Assembly (NCBI GenBank): GCA_965153355.1
Contig: OZ231127.1
Coordinates: forward strand, 79,732,001-79,796,000
Reading direction: 5' to 3'
Source of the DNA: Flaccisagitta enflata
Taxonomy: Eukaryota; Chaetognatha; Sagittoidea; Aphragmophora
DNA: 64,000 nucleotides
Both the position numbers and the translations under genes were made by a program. Shown here in pieces: positions 21,794 to 34,395 of this stretch (the first letter of the stretch is position 1; each line of letters starts with the position of its first letter). The notes beneath the pieces are model-generated. The model searched no databases. It saw only the letters and a program-made list of their open reading frames with translations, and was not told where the DNA came from.

Positions 21794-22879
21794 ATGGATA
21801 TGCAAGCAATTGAAAATTCGATAACCGAGGCGTTGAAGGAACATCGCCAAATTGTCTATCATCGAGAATACAAAATCTCTGAGGATTTTCCGGAATGGCT
21901 TCGCTCCTACATCGCTAAATGCCGCGCGACTCATGGCCTCAAGAGGACCCCAGCAGACGAAACCAGATTGAAAGAAGAAATCATCATCTCAATTTCTGGA
22001 AAGCTGGCTAGTGGCGCAGCCTTGAATACATACGAACGCCTTGAAGATGCAGAAAAATCAAACTACGACCTCCTGATCAAAAGGCTGACCGAAGAGTTTA
22101 CCGACCCTCAAGCTAAAAGAAGATTCAACGCCCGTCTCAACTACAACACTCGCAAAGAGGGCCAATCCATTAAAGAATTTGCGGAGGAAATCAAGGTTGA
22201 TATGAATCGCTATTCTACTCTCCAGGTCACAGTCCTCAACGCCGGGCGTGTTGAAATTCCCAATCCTGATCGCAAACAACAAGAAGTCAGAAGATTCATT
22301 GAAGGAATGAGGGACCACAAAGGAAATCAGGACTTTGATTTCAAGAGGCATCTTGAATACCATTTACAAGATCAAACCGAATTAAATTGGAACAACGCAA
22401 TCAAAGTTGCAAGCCGATACGAGATGGTCCACGGAACTGTGCCTGCATTGGAAGAAGCAGCCGCCGGTGCAGAAGCTGGTGGCGATGCCAACTGCGCTAT
22501 CAATGCTCAAGAAGTCTGCGAGACTCTGGATTCCTCTTTCAAGCCGGAAAAGAAGACCACACTTTCAGCCTTGGCCAATCAAGTTCAGGCAAACCAAACT
22601 CGGATTGCTAAAATAGAAGTCATGCAGAATGAGATGTCGGCTGCTCTGTCTGCGAACACCAAGAAGTTGATTGAAATTTCCACCAAGCTAGACTTCTTCA
22701 TCGCACAACAGTTGGCGCAAGGCTCGGATACGTATGTGGATGAGGGCACCGCTGACTTGAAAGAGTCAATTCCTGTTCCTGTCTCCGATCTTGTGAAGCT
22801 CATGAAAATGGCAGGAATTCAATGTCCGGAAGACTTCGCCGCCGCTGGACATGTTCCTAATTCTCAATTTTACGTCTAA
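21794..22879 (+). CDS. gag: Retrotransposon Gag-like protein
   Basis: 361 residues from an ATG in frame with the longest open stretch. Residues of about 30-215 resemble a Ty3/gypsy-type capsid: a helical block with YERLEDAEKSNYDLLIKRL, then FTDPQAKRRFNARLNY and a downstream QSIKEFAEEIKVDMNRY segment. An Ala/Glu-rich linker follows at about 220-240, and residues of about 255-310 look like a coiled coil (ALANQVQANQTRIAKIEVMQ). No CCHC zinc knuckle and no protease are present, and no frameshift leads into pol. The protein would be expected to form particles that also mobilise the element with enzymes from a relative. Family assignment is by general pattern only. Confidence 0.8.
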   Translation: MDMQAIENSITEALKEHRQIVYHREYKISEDFPEWLRSYIAKCRATHGLKRTPADETRLKEEIIISISGKLASGAALNTYERLEDAEKSNYDLLIKRLTEEFTDPQAKRRFNARLNYNTRKEGQSIKEFAEEIKVDMNRYSTLQVTVLNAGRVEIPNPDRKQQEVRRFIEGMRDHKGNQDFDFKRHLEYHLQDQTELNWNNAIKVASRYEMVHGTVPALEEAAAGAEAGGDANCAINAQEVCETLDSSFKPEKKTTLSALANQVQANQTRIAKIEVMQNEMSAALSANTKKLIEISTKLDFFIAQQLAQGSDTYVDEGTADLKESIPVPVSDLVKLMKMAGIQCPEDFAAAGHVPNSQFYV

Positions 22880-23670
22880 ATACCGGTTGGGTGGCGCCTC
22901 CCATTGTGATGGGTGCCACTCCCTTCATCGTCCATTCCGGTCTCTCAGTTTGGGTATTAGCAATTGTGCGAGTGCCCAACACCAGGAGGATCGGTCCGTA
23001 AAGGTTGGATGAGGTATCATGAGTTGTTACTATGATTTAAATTTAATGATTCTTTTCTCTCACTTGGTGTTGGTTGGCTTTTGTGGCTTTCTGGCATCCC
23101 CAAGTGTGTAAACAAAAATTTAAGCAAGTTATAGATATTTGGAATTTAGAACTGTTTCCTTTATACAAAATTTCATGAAGTGCGCACGGTATTGGTCTTC
23201 TCGCGTCGAAGACTAATATCCCAAGTGCCTAATTTGTTTTAGAATAACAACTCTTGCACTTGGGCAGTAATTGATCGTCCAAGTGCTCTTTATCCTCGTC
23301 TTCTCTTCGTCTCACGTTCGTCAAAATTGCAACAAACTCGTCTTAAACTGCGCTCGTTTTAAGTGAAATCACTTTTTTACTGTCAATAATGCTGGAGTTC
23401 ATCACGCGTTTTACCGAAGCTTCAAGTTACGTAACGGAATTTTAATCTACGGCCAATGTTAAGTTTCAAGAAGTAGATGACTGTCCATGTTGTACGGTTG
23501 TACGTTCACAAAGTCAAGAAGCCTATCGCGATTCCCCTCATTGACTGTCTCAAGAATCAAGATATTGACGCTGCTCTCCGATACGAAATCTTCGCCCTAG
23601 AGGTTTGGAGGTGATGTTTCATTGAAGATTCGTCGTCCGTCCACTCTTCCGCACGAGGACGCGCGGTCTA
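22880..23670 (+). other. 3' noncoding region of the gag-only element
   Basis: About 0.8 kb with no pol-like frame. Just after the gag stop an inverted repeat (GTGGCGCCTCCCAT and ATGGGTGCCAC, about 22891-22919) could form a stem-loop. Confidence 0.6.
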
Positions 23671-23686
23671 GGTGGGAGGGGGCGCC
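23671..23686 (+). promoter_or_regulatory. Polypurine tract of the gag-only element
   Basis: GGTGGGAGGGGGCGCC directly precedes the 3' LTR. Confidence 0.65.
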
Positions 23687-24346
23687 TGTTACGCCTCTCT
23701 CTAGGCCCCGTGGAAATAGGACAAAATTGGTGGAAGTACCCCTCGATCGTCGAAGAATATAGATTGTGGAAAATGGCAGACGATGAAAATGAATGCTGGA
23801 GGAGCCACTGATCTACGAATAAATGACTTTATGAGAATGAAGGAGGTGATGGATGAATGAAGGAGGAGGAGATGAATGAAGATGAATGACTTTATGAATC
23901 TGAATAGGCCTCGCCAAAGACAAATATTGGAAGTGCTTCTTTAATTTATCATTGTTACAATTTCGTTATTGATACCCATTTGCATTCCTAATCATTACTA
24001 TTATCATTATTATCAGGCCTTTGAGGGATTGTCGCGTTTGTCTTGTTGGCTTTCTTTACCTCCCTTAATCTTGTTAACCCCCTTTGATCAAGTGCCAAAA
24101 CAAACATACAATCAAACATTTGATGACTATCTCCACGGCTTGTCAGGGGAACCCGGTCTTCCCGCAAATATATACTGTTGATTGAACGCGCTATCAGCCC
24201 ATTCTGATCCGACCAACATCGGGGCAGCTTCCGACCAACGGTCATCATCATCATCCGCCGCCACTGCCGGCGCCCGGAGAAGCTTCCGTTTCGATTATCT
24301 CAGCGAGCAGAGCGAGATTGGTGTGACGTCAGGTCTTGTTCAAAAG
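23687..24346 (+). repeat. 3' LTR of the gag-only element
   Basis: Copy of 19419-20078 with about three substitutions. It directly abuts the AT-rich satellite. Confidence 0.85.
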
Positions 24347-27035
24347 ACAGACCATTTTATGGAGAAGCAAGGACGCATCAAAAATTTGCATATTTAATGC
24401 ATTAATTCATGACAAAAACTGATTATAAAATTATGGGCAATAAGTTAACATAGATTTATGAAAAAAGTCCATTTTGTCATGAATTTTTTGAAATCATAAA
24501 AGATTACATGATTTTTTGCATAAATTTATGCAAATTTAGTGCATCAATTTATGACACAAAATGATCATAAATTTATGGTCAATAACTACCCATAAATTTA
24601 TGGCCAAAAATGCAGTTTTTTATGATTTTTATGTTTTTTGGCATAAATTTATGCAAAATTTTTGCATTTGATTATGACAAAAAAAAATAATCATAAACTC
24701 ATGGGCAATAGGTACCCCTAAATTTATGAAAAAAAATGCAGTTTTTCAATGATTTTCTTTGGAATCATAAAAAATTACATGGTTTTTAGCATAAACTTAT
24801 GCATATTTTTTGCATTAATTTATGACACAAAATGATCATAAATTTATGGGTAATGGGTTGCCATAAACTTATGACAAAATGCAGTTTTTTGTTATTTTTC
24901 TTTAGAATCATAAAATTTTTTTGTTTTTTTCGCATAAATTCGTGCACATTTATTGCATTAATTCATCACACAAAATGGTCATAAACTTATGGGCAATAAG
25001 TACCCGCAAATTTTTTTAGCAAAAAAATGCAGCGTTTTTTATGATTTTCTTTGTAATAAAAAAAAATCATGTGTTTTTTGGCATAAATTTATGCACTTTC
25101 ATTGCATTAATTTATGACAAAAAATGATCATAAATCTATAGGCATTTTGTACCCATAAATGTATGGCAAAAAAATGCATTTTTTTCATTTTCTCAGGAAT
25201 CATAGAAAATTATGCGTTTTTTGGCATAAATTTATGCTTATTCATTGCATTATTTATGACAAAAAAATGATCATAAATTAATGGGCATTTTTTACCCATA
25301 AATTTATGGCAAAAAAAATGAAGTTTTTTAAAGATTTTCTTTGGAATCACAAATAATAATATGTTTTTGGGCATAAATTTATGCCTATTTATTGCAATAT
25401 TTATGACAAAAATTGCTCATGAATTTATGGGCAATTTGTACCCATAAATTTAGGGCACAAAAAAAGGAGTTTTTTTATGATTTCTTTGGAATCATAAAAA
25501 ATAATGTGTTTTTTTTTGCATAAATTTATGCCTATTTATTGCACTAATTTCTGAAAAAAAAATGATCATAAATTTAAGGGCGATTTGTACCCGTTATTCT
25601 ATGGAAAAAAAAAAACATTTTTTGTAGGACTCATAAAAAATAACAAGTTTTTTGCCATAAATTTATGCCTATTTATTGCATTAATTTATGACAAAAAATG
25701 ATCATAAATTTATGGGCAATTTGTACCCATAAATTTATGGCAAAAAAACGCTGTATTTTTATGATTTTTTTGGAATAACAAAAAAATTTGTATTTTTTGC
25801 CATAAATTTATGCATATTTTTGGCACTAATTTATGACAAAAACTGATCATAAATTTATGGGCGATTTCTACCCATAATTTTATGGCAAAAAAAAAGCATT
25901 TTTTGTGGATTTCTTTTTTTGAATCATAAAAAATCATATGTTTTTCGCATAAATTTATGCCTTTTTATTGCATTAATTTATGACAAAAAATGATCATAAA
26001 TTTATGGGCAATTTGTGTCCATAAATTTATGGCAAAATAACGCTGTTTTTTTTATGATTTTCTTTGGAATCATAAAAAATTTTATGTTTTTTTGCCATAA
26101 ATTTATGCATATTTTTGGCATTAATTCATGGGCTAAAATGATCATAAATTTATGGGCAATTTGTGTCCATAAATTTATGGCAAAAAAACGCCGTTTTTTT
26201 ATGATTTTCTTTGGAATCATAAAAAATCTTATGTTTTTTGCCATAAATTTATGCATATTTTTGGCATTAATTTATGGCCAAAAATGATCATAAATTTATG
26301 GGCAATTTGTGTCCATAAATTTATGGCAAAAAAACGCTGTTTTTTTATGATTTTCTTTGGAATCATAAAAAATTTTATGTTTTTTGCCATAAATTTATGC
26401 ATATTTTTGGCATTAATTTATGGCCTAAAATGATCATAAATTTATGGGCAATTTGTGTCCATAAATTTATGGCAAAAACACCGTTTTTATGTTTTCTTTG
26501 GAATCATAAAAATCTTATGTTTTATAAATTTATGCATATTTTTGGCATTAATTTATGGCCAAAAATGATCATAAATTTATGGCAATTTGTGTCCATAAAT
26601 TCATGCAAAAACAATGTTTTAATGATTTTCTTTGGAATCATAAAATTTTATGTTTTTTGCCATAAATTTATGCATATTTTTGGCATTAATTTATGGCCTA
26701 AAATGATCATAAATTTATGGGCAATTTGTGTCCATAAATTTATGGCAAAAAAACGCTGTTTTTTTATGATTTTCTTTGGAATCATAAAAAATCTTATGTT
26801 TTTTGCCATAAATTTATGCATATTTTTGGCATTAATTTATGGCCAAAAATGATCATAAATTTATGGGCAATAGGTACCCATAAATTTATGGCAAAAAAAT
26901 GCAGCCTTTTTATGATTTCTTTTGGAATCATAAAAAATCATATGTTTTTTCGCATAAATTTATGGAAAAAAACTCCATAAATTTATTGGTACCTATTGCC
27001 CATAAATTTATGGCATAAAACTACCATAAATTTAT
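24347..27035. repeat. AT-rich satellite, about 146-bp period
   Basis: About 18 tandem units, each marked by TGATCATAAATTTATGGG. Marker spacings include 148, 146, 146, 135, 138 and 146 bp. Each unit carries several palindromic CATAAATTTATG boxes and an ATGATTTTCTTTGGAATCAT inverted repeat. The 3' units (about 25990-26900) are more alike than the 5' ones. Open frames here, rich in Phe, Ile and Lys, are repeat translations. Confidence 0.9.
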
Positions 27036-27499
27036 GAGCCTGAATCGGCTATGATATACCTGCTCGGGAGTCACTTTATTTGAGATATCAAAGACATACA
27101 AGGTCTTGATGCCCTGATGTCCTGATATCCCGATGTCTGCAGTATCTTTGGCCTACTTAGCATTTTTGAGCTCTCTTTCAAGCACTTCTTAAAAAGTTCC
27201 GACTTCAACCGAAAATTTGCATCACAAATTCTGCACCACTTCCAGTCATTGTCATTGTCATTGTCATTGTCATTGTCATTTTATTCGTTTCACTCCCTTT
27301 TTTCAAGCCCCATTCCAACCAACTTTTCCCTCTTTGCCATCTTCACCAACTTGTTGGCTTTGAACTCGGAATTGATCGGTTAAAAACCCCTCCGCTCCCC
27401 ACCCCCTCAATACCCCAACCCCTTTCCCCTTTCCCCCTTATCCATATTAGCAACGTTGTTTTTTTTTCACTTTCCACCTCCCTTTATTTCCCTCTAATC
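27036..27499. other. No gene; (TTGTCA)n run
   Basis: Contains a short hexanucleotide tract at about 27245-27281 and C-rich low-complexity sequence. Confidence 0.6.
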
Positions 27500-28005
27500 A
27501 TCATTTGCCGTGTCGCGCAGTTTGTCAGGTTTCCCCTCTCTTTAGGTGGTTGTGTGATTTTGCTATCTGTATCTCCCCTTCTCTCAACCCCTCTAATTAC
27601 AAATTGTGGCTTGTGCTGCATGTTGTAAGTGGGGTGTTATCTTGTTGTCTTCCCCTTTCCCTCAACCCTTCTGTTGCAAAATGGCGTTTTTCGCAGTTTG
27701 CCGTGTTTCCACTCTATAGGTGGGATGTTTTAATATTATGTGTTCACTCCAACTCCCCTTCCCTAAACCACTCTCACAAAAGGCATGCACGCACGATTTC
27801 CCCCCCCCCCCCGCCTCTCTAGCATGTATATTGTAGGTGGTTGTGCACTTTTGATATGTCCACCTTGTAGTTGGGGGGGGGGGGGTTAATATGTTGTGTC
27901 CACGTCCCCTTCCTTTCAACTCCATTCCGTTCACAAATTGCCGTGTTTCGCAGCTTGCTAGGTTTCCTCTCTGTAGGTGGTTGTGTGATTTTTACCGCCG
28001 TCGTT
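27500..28005. repeat. Degenerate minisatellite of about 80-130 bp units
   Basis: About five imperfect units built on TTGCCGTGTTTCGCAGTTTG and TAGGTGGTTGTGTGATTTT with C-rich linkers. Clear copies lie at about 27505, 27676 and 27935. Confidence 0.65.
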
Positions 28006-28011
28006 GATGTC

Positions 28012-28274
28012 ACCTAACATCATCGTTATCGTCGTCATCGTCGTCATCGTCGTTGTTGTCGTCATCGTCATCGTCATCATCGTTGTCGTCTTGTCGATGT
28101 CACTCGGCGATGTCGCTGTTGGCAGTTTTGCTCATCACATCTCCTCTCGACGTGAGTGCGTTATGAGCCTCAACTTACCAGCCAACATCATTGTCGTCAT
28201 CGTTGTCCTAATTGTCATCATCGCTGATATTGTCGTTATTGTCTTTATAATGATCATCAATGATCCTTGAATGC

Positions 28275-28335
<61 letters not shown>

Positions 28336-28371
28336 TCATCGTCATCATCATCATCATCTCATATCTATCAC

Positions 28372-28438
<67 letters not shown>

Positions 28439-28462
28439 GTCCATCATCATCATCTCATATCT

Positions 28463-28536
<74 letters not shown>

Positions 28537-28539
28537 AGA

Positions 28540-28574
<35 letters not shown>

Positions 28575-28576
28575 AG

Positions 28577-28613
<37 letters not shown>

Positions 28614-28643
28614 TATCATCATCATCCTCATCATCTCATATCT

Positions 28644-28735
<92 letters not shown>
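28012..28735. repeat. (TCG)n-like then long (TCA)n microsatellite
   Basis: TCG/TCA mixtures to about 28110, a short nonrepetitive part, then about 465 bp of (TCA)n from 28268. Poly-His, Ser and Asp frames are artefacts. Confidence 0.95.
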
Positions 28736-28736
<1 letters not shown>

Positions 28737-28779
28737 TCTATTGACGAAAACCGAATACATGAACGCAAAATAAAAAGTG

Positions 28780-30780
28780 ATGAGGCGCCAAAAGCCAAAA
28801 AAAGGCTTTGCAACCCCCTACAGCCATATTTGCCAATTGAAATTCTACATTGTAAGTAATTCTGAGAAACTTGGGGTAACATAAATGGTGTCGTCCGAGC
28901 AATTTTTGAGATTGCCACTAGAACCTTGAAATCTATCACTTTTACTCATACTCTGAAAAAAAAATAAAGAAAATGGGGTAGTAAGTGGTAAATTTCAATG
29001 TTCTAGATAGAATCTCAAAATTCCCTTTCATGACACCCCTCAGTCACTCAAAACAACTTTCAAACCGTCTGAGGAATAAGACTTTCTAGCTCAAAGTTTG
29101 GAGGGGTCAAAAGGGCGAGTCCGGGGACCCCTATGAAGTTGGGTCTTGAAATGTGCGTAATACTTTGGGGAACACTAATCCAGGCTTGCTTGACCCAATA
29201 TCAGGTGCGTGTTCGAATGTCTCAAAAAAAGTGCCCAAAATGGCCGTTTTTGGCGTTTTTTTGCCTAAAAACCATCTTAAACTTGGAGTAGAGCCATGAA
29301 ATTTTACATGCACATGTATTACACCCTAATTGAGCTGCATGTGAAGAATTATGAGGCTGTGAAAATTTTAAGGTACCTAAAATTTGAAAAAACTGCTTTT
29401 TCGCGATTTTCTAAACAAAAAAAAATTTCGTTACCCCCCTAAAAGTTGACCGATTTGGACAAAATTTTTACTGGAGGTATTTCACATTATGGACTACCTC
29501 CATGTAAAATTTCATCAAAATCGGAGCACTTGAAGTACCAAAAATTGCCTTCGAAAATCCAAAATTCTTGAAAAAAATACCCAAAAATCGTCTTTGGGCC
29601 TGAGACATTGCCATGATATGGCAGGCACCTATAAACCATGGGCTGAAATTCCTTTAGGGGACTCTTGGTGATGCCCAAAAAAAATTTGGTGGCCCTGAGA
29701 GCCTTTTTTGGGTGTCAAATAACAATTTAATGAAGACCGTAAAACAAAAAATCGCGAAAATGGCCAATTTTAGGCCTCTTTTCAACCTGTAACCTAAAAA
29801 AAAGTTGAAAAATGGCCCTGAAATTTCAAATGCACATGTATAAGACCCTACTGAAGCTTTTTTGTAAACAAATAAAAGTTTTTGAAAATCTTATGGTACC
29901 TTAATTTTGAAAAATCGGCTATTTCGCGATTTTTAAAAAGAAAAAAAAAGCTGTTACCCCCCAAAAAGTTGACCGATTTTGACAAAATTTTTACTGGAGG
30001 TATTTCACATTATGGACTACCTCCATGTACAATTTCATCAAAATCGGAGCACTTGAAGTACCCAATATTGCCTTCGAAAATCCAAAATTCTGGAAAAAAA
30101 AAACCAAAAATCGTCTTTGGGCCTGAGACATTGCCATGATATGGCAGGCACCTATGAACCATGGGCTGAAATTCCTTTAGGGGACTCTTGGTGATGCCCA
30201 AAAAAAATTTGGTGACCCTGAGAGCCTTTTTTGGGTGTCAAATAACAATTTATTGAAGACCGTAAAACCAAAAATCGCGAAAATGGCCAATTTTAGGCCT
30301 CTTTTCAACCTCTAACCTAAAAAAAAGTTGAAAAATGGCCCTGAAATTTCAAATGCACATGTATAAGACCCTACTGAAGCTTTTTTGTAAACAAATAAAA
30401 GTTTTTGAAAATTTTATGGTACCTTACTTTTGAAAAAACGGCTATTTCGCGATTTTTTAAACAAAAAAAAAATTTCGTTACCCCCCTAAAAGTTGACCGA
30501 TTTTGAAAAAATTTTTACTGGGGATACCTCATATCATGAATTACCTCCATGTAAAATTTCATCAAAATCGGAGCACTTTAAGTACCCAAAATTTCCTTCG
30601 AAAATCCAATATTCGCCCAAAAATACCCAAAAAATTGTCTTTGAGCCTGAGATATTGCCAAAATGTGGCAGGCACCTATGAACCATGGGCTGAAATTCCT
30701 TTAGGGAACTTTTGGTGATGCTCCGAAAAAATTTGGTGACCCTGAAAGCCTTTTTTGGGTGTCAAATAATGATTGTGAAG
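28780..30780 (+). repeat. Left arm of the foldback element
   Basis: Unique outer part, then about 2.6 tandem units of 525 bp. The last unit stops at 30777, where simple repeats begin. Confidence 0.8.
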
Positions 30781-30796
30781 TGCAATTACTCACCCT

Positions 30797-31031
<235 letters not shown>

Positions 31032-31164
31032 TTGCCGGCAAACCTACGTCTTAATCCTAAATTATGGGTTCACCTTGGATCGATGCACGCGACAAAAGGC
31101 AGACAGAGAGAGAGAGAGAGAGAGAGAGAAAAGAGGGGGAGGAGGAGGAGAAGAGAGAGAGAGA

Positions 31165-31379
31165 GGGCGTGTTTCTAGTGAAGATGAAAAACGCGTTTGA
31201 ACCCATGAAACGCAATTACAGCATGAACACATTTTCAAAAATTTTAACTGTCCCACGAGGGAGTGAGTGAAGTGAGTGGAGCGAGCAAGCGAAGCGAGCG
31301 TAGCAAAGTGGAGCGCTGCAGAGCGAGTGAGTGGATTGAGCGGTGTGAGCGAACGAACGTAGCAAGCGACCGAGTGGCC
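31165..31379 (+). repeat. Dispersed GGGCGTGTTTCTAGTG / GAGCGAGC element, copy 1
   Basis: Starts GGGCGTGTTTCTAGTGAAG, has AAACGCGTTT, CCCACGAGGGAGTGAG and a GAGC/GAGT-rich tract, and ends GACCGAGTGGCC. It lies in the foldback loop. Other copies are at 37803, 52396 and 58156. The first words resemble the ends of the MITE at 15235. Confidence 0.8.
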
Positions 31380-31404
31380 TGTTCAAAACGCGGTTGTCTG
31401 CGGT

Positions 31405-32943
31405 TGATGGAGGTAGTCCATAATGTGAAATACCTCCAGTAAAAATTTTGTCTGAATCGGTCAACTTTTAGGGGGGTAACAGCTTTTTTTTTCTTTTTAA
31501 AAATCGCGAAATAGCCAATTTTTCAAAATTAAGGTACCATAAAATTTTCAAAAACTTTTATTTGTTTACAAAAAAGCTTCAGTAGGGTCTTATACATGTG
31601 CATTTGAAATTTCAGGGCCATTTTTCGACTTTTTTTTAGGTTACAGGTTGAAAAGAGGCCTAAAATTGGCCATTTTCGCGATTTTTGGTTTTACGGTCTT
31701 CAATAAATTGTTATTTTACACCCAAAAATGGCTCTCAGGGTCACCAAATTTTTTTTGGGCATCACCAAGAGTCCCCTAAAGGAATTTCAGCCTATGGTTC
31801 AGAGGTGCCTGCCATATCATGGCAATGTCTCAGGCCCAAAGACGATTTTTGGGTTTTTTTTCCCAGAATTTTGGATTTTCGAAGGCAATATTGGGTACTT
31901 CAAGTGCTCCGATTTTGATGAAATTTTACATGGAGGTAGTCAATAATGTGAAATACCTCCAGTAAAAATTTTGTCAAAATCGGTCAACTTTTAGGGGGTA
32001 ACGAAATTTTTTTTTGTTTAAAAAATCGCGAAATAGCCGTTTTTTCAAAATTAAGGTACCATAAAATTTTCAAAAACTTTAATTTGTTTACAAAAAAGCT
32101 TCAGTAGGGTCTTATACATGTGCATTTGAAATTTCAGGGCCATTTTTCAACTTTTTTTTAGGTTACAGGTTGAAAAGAGGCCTAAAATTAGCCATTTTCG
32201 CGATTTTTGATTTTACGGTCTTCATTAAATTGTTATTTGACACCAAAAAAGGCTCTCAGAGACCACAAATTTTTTGGGCATCACCAAAAGTCCCCTAAAG
32301 GAATTTCAGCCCATGGTTCATAGGTGCCTGCCATATCATGGCAATGTCTCAGGCCCAAAGACGATTTTTGGGTATTTTTTTCCAGAATTTTGGATTTTCG
32401 AAGGCAATTTTTGGTACTTCAAGTGCTCCGATTTTTATGAAATTTTACATGGAGGTAGTCCATAATGTGAAATACCTCCAGTAAAAATTTTGTCCAAATC
32501 GGTCAACTTTTAGGGGGGTAACGAAATTTTTTTTTATTTAGAAAATCGCGAAAAAGCAGTTTTTTCAAATTTTAGGTACCTTAAAATTTTCACAGACTCA
32601 TAATTTTTTACATACAGCTCAATTAGGGTCTAATACATGTGCATGTAAAATTTCATGGCTCTACTCCAAGTTTAAGATGGTTTTTAGGCAAAAAAACGCC
32701 AAAAACGGCCATTTTGGGCACTTTTTTTTGAGACATTCGAACACGCACCTGATATTGGGTCAAGCAAGCCTGGATTAGTGTTCCCCAAGGTATTACGCAC
32801 ATTTCAAGACCCAACTTCATAGGGGTCCCCGGATTCGCCCTTTTTATGAAACTCTACAGAGACTTATTCCTCAGACGGCAAAAGGAAACTTCATTCCGCC
32901 AAGTAAGGTGGGAGGGGGGGTGCTAAAACTTTTGGCGCCTCAT
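31405..32943 (-). repeat. Right arm of the foldback element
   Basis: Inverted counterpart of the left arm, with its outermost unit most like the outermost unit on the left. Confidence 0.8.
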
Positions 32944-33288
32944 TACATTCTAATTTGCGTCCCTGTGTAGACCGTGGTCACACACCCGTAACACACAGTT
33001 GCCCTTGAAATTACAGTTCATGTCAGCTCATAAGCAACTGTAAAGTGCTGCTACACCTCAATCAACACCCAACACCCGACTGTAAGCACGTCCTGTACGG
33101 TGCTACACCTAAGTTGACTATCCGCACCTGCACTCGCTTGTACACTTTTCAACCGCATTCTGTCGCATTTGCGTCGGTGTCTTAAGCTGAGGGATAATCC
33201 GGATTAGCAGTTTTGCACATGTATGTCATTGCCTTCTGTCATAGATAGGAGAAAACAAAAGCTTTCACCTTTTTCAAGAAGGAAAAGA

Positions 33289-33503
33289 ACAAGGCCGGAT
33301 ACACGGCTATCCCAGTCGCGTGCGGGTGGGCAGGGGCCATAATTGAGGTCAGTGAAACATTTGGGCAGGAGCAATAAGGCCAAAACCCCAATTAACGCCG
33401 AAAAAGTAAAGTGTGACGGACCGACGGACCGACAGACCGATGGACCGACGGACGGACGGACCGACAAGGCGGGGTGTAGAGTCGCGTAGCACGCGACTAA
33501 AAA
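33289..33503 (-). repeat. Hairpin-headed dispersed element, AGTCGCG type
   Basis: On the minus strand the head hairpin AGTCGCGT-GCT-ACGCGACT (33480-33498) is perfect. A GGTCCGTC tract follows, and the tail CCCACCCGCACGCGACTGGG ends in GGCCTTGTT. Confidence 0.85.
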
Positions 33504-33585
33504 GAAATAGGATATAGATGATTTGTATATGTCAATATTCGTTTTTCGGTTGCTATTCTTCTACGATATCTTCTCCCTCCTTTTT

Positions 33586-33900
33586 AAGTGCGTCCTCGCA
33601 CTACTTTTTAAGGTCATGTCCGTCGCGTCCGTCGTTCGGTTGGTCGGTCGGCTGGTCGATCACGGAAACATTTGAAATTACATTCATTCTGGTGTCTTTC
33701 CTCATTCCTTTTGCCCCTCATGCCTTACCTCATTCATTTTCATTCCGTTGTTCATTAAATCATTTATTGGGTCATTTATTCATTCATTCATTCATTCATT
33801 CATTCATTCATTCATTCATTCATTCATTCATTCATTCATTCATTCATTCATTCATTCATTCATTCATAAAAAAAAGTTCAGTCACAAATTCGTAATCAGC
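33586..33900 (+). repeat. Hairpin-headed dispersed element, AAGTGCG type, with (ATTC)n
   Basis: Head AAGTGCG-TCCT-CGCACT at 33586-33602, GGTCATGTCCGTCG and GGTTGGTCGGTCGG, then AAACATTTGAAAT and an expanded (ATTC)n (about 33776-33866). CACAAATTCGTAATCAGCGAG near the tail matches the copy ending at 48308. Confidence 0.75.
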
Positions 33901-34035
33901 GAGGAGTACCTATCGGCCACACAGTCCATCAAATCCCACCCTGATGGGAAAGAAACACCTAACGCCACTTTATACCACTCAACCCATGACTCGGCCTTGT
34001 TTCCCACATGCAAACATTAGGAGCAAAGACCATTT

Positions 34036-34110
34036 AGTCGCGTGCACGCGACTCTACACCCTACCTTGTCCGTTCGTCCGTCCGTTGGTCGGTCCGTCAC
34101 ACTTTTTCTT
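34036..34110 (+). repeat. Head of an AGTCGCG-type element
   Basis: Perfect 18-bp palindrome AGTCGCGTGCACGCGACT at 34036-34053, then CTACACC, CTTGTCCGTTCGTCCG and GGTCGGTCCGTCACAC. No tail is seen, so it is truncated. Confidence 0.8.
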
Positions 34111-34253
34111 TTTTTTTTGTCAGTATTGACTTAAGTATTATTTTCTGCTTGGATATATAAAGAGACTAAAAATATCTTCTGGGCTATCGATGTTGTAGAA
34201 ACTTTGACGCACGTCGAAAGATTTTACACCAGTTATTGATATGAAAACTTTTT

Positions 34254-34395
34254 AGATGCGTCCTCGCATCTCTATAAGAGGGTCTGTCCGTCCGTGTGTC
34301 CGTCCGTCCGTTAACCCTACCTCAAAGATCCTACTTATCCATCTCCAATCACTCACCAACCACCCCTGATCATTTTTAGATGCGTCCTCGCATCT
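34254..34395 (+). repeat. Two AGATGCG-type heads
   Basis: The perfect hairpin AGATGCG-TCCT-CGCATCT occurs at 34254-34271 and again at 34378-34395. The first continues CTATAAGAGGGTCTGTCCGT into a CCGT tract. Confidence 0.8.

Noticed and set aside
26002-26852. Open frames with repeated FMIFFGIIKN and HIFGINLW motifs
   Set aside because: They arise from the AT-rich satellite and recur with its period.
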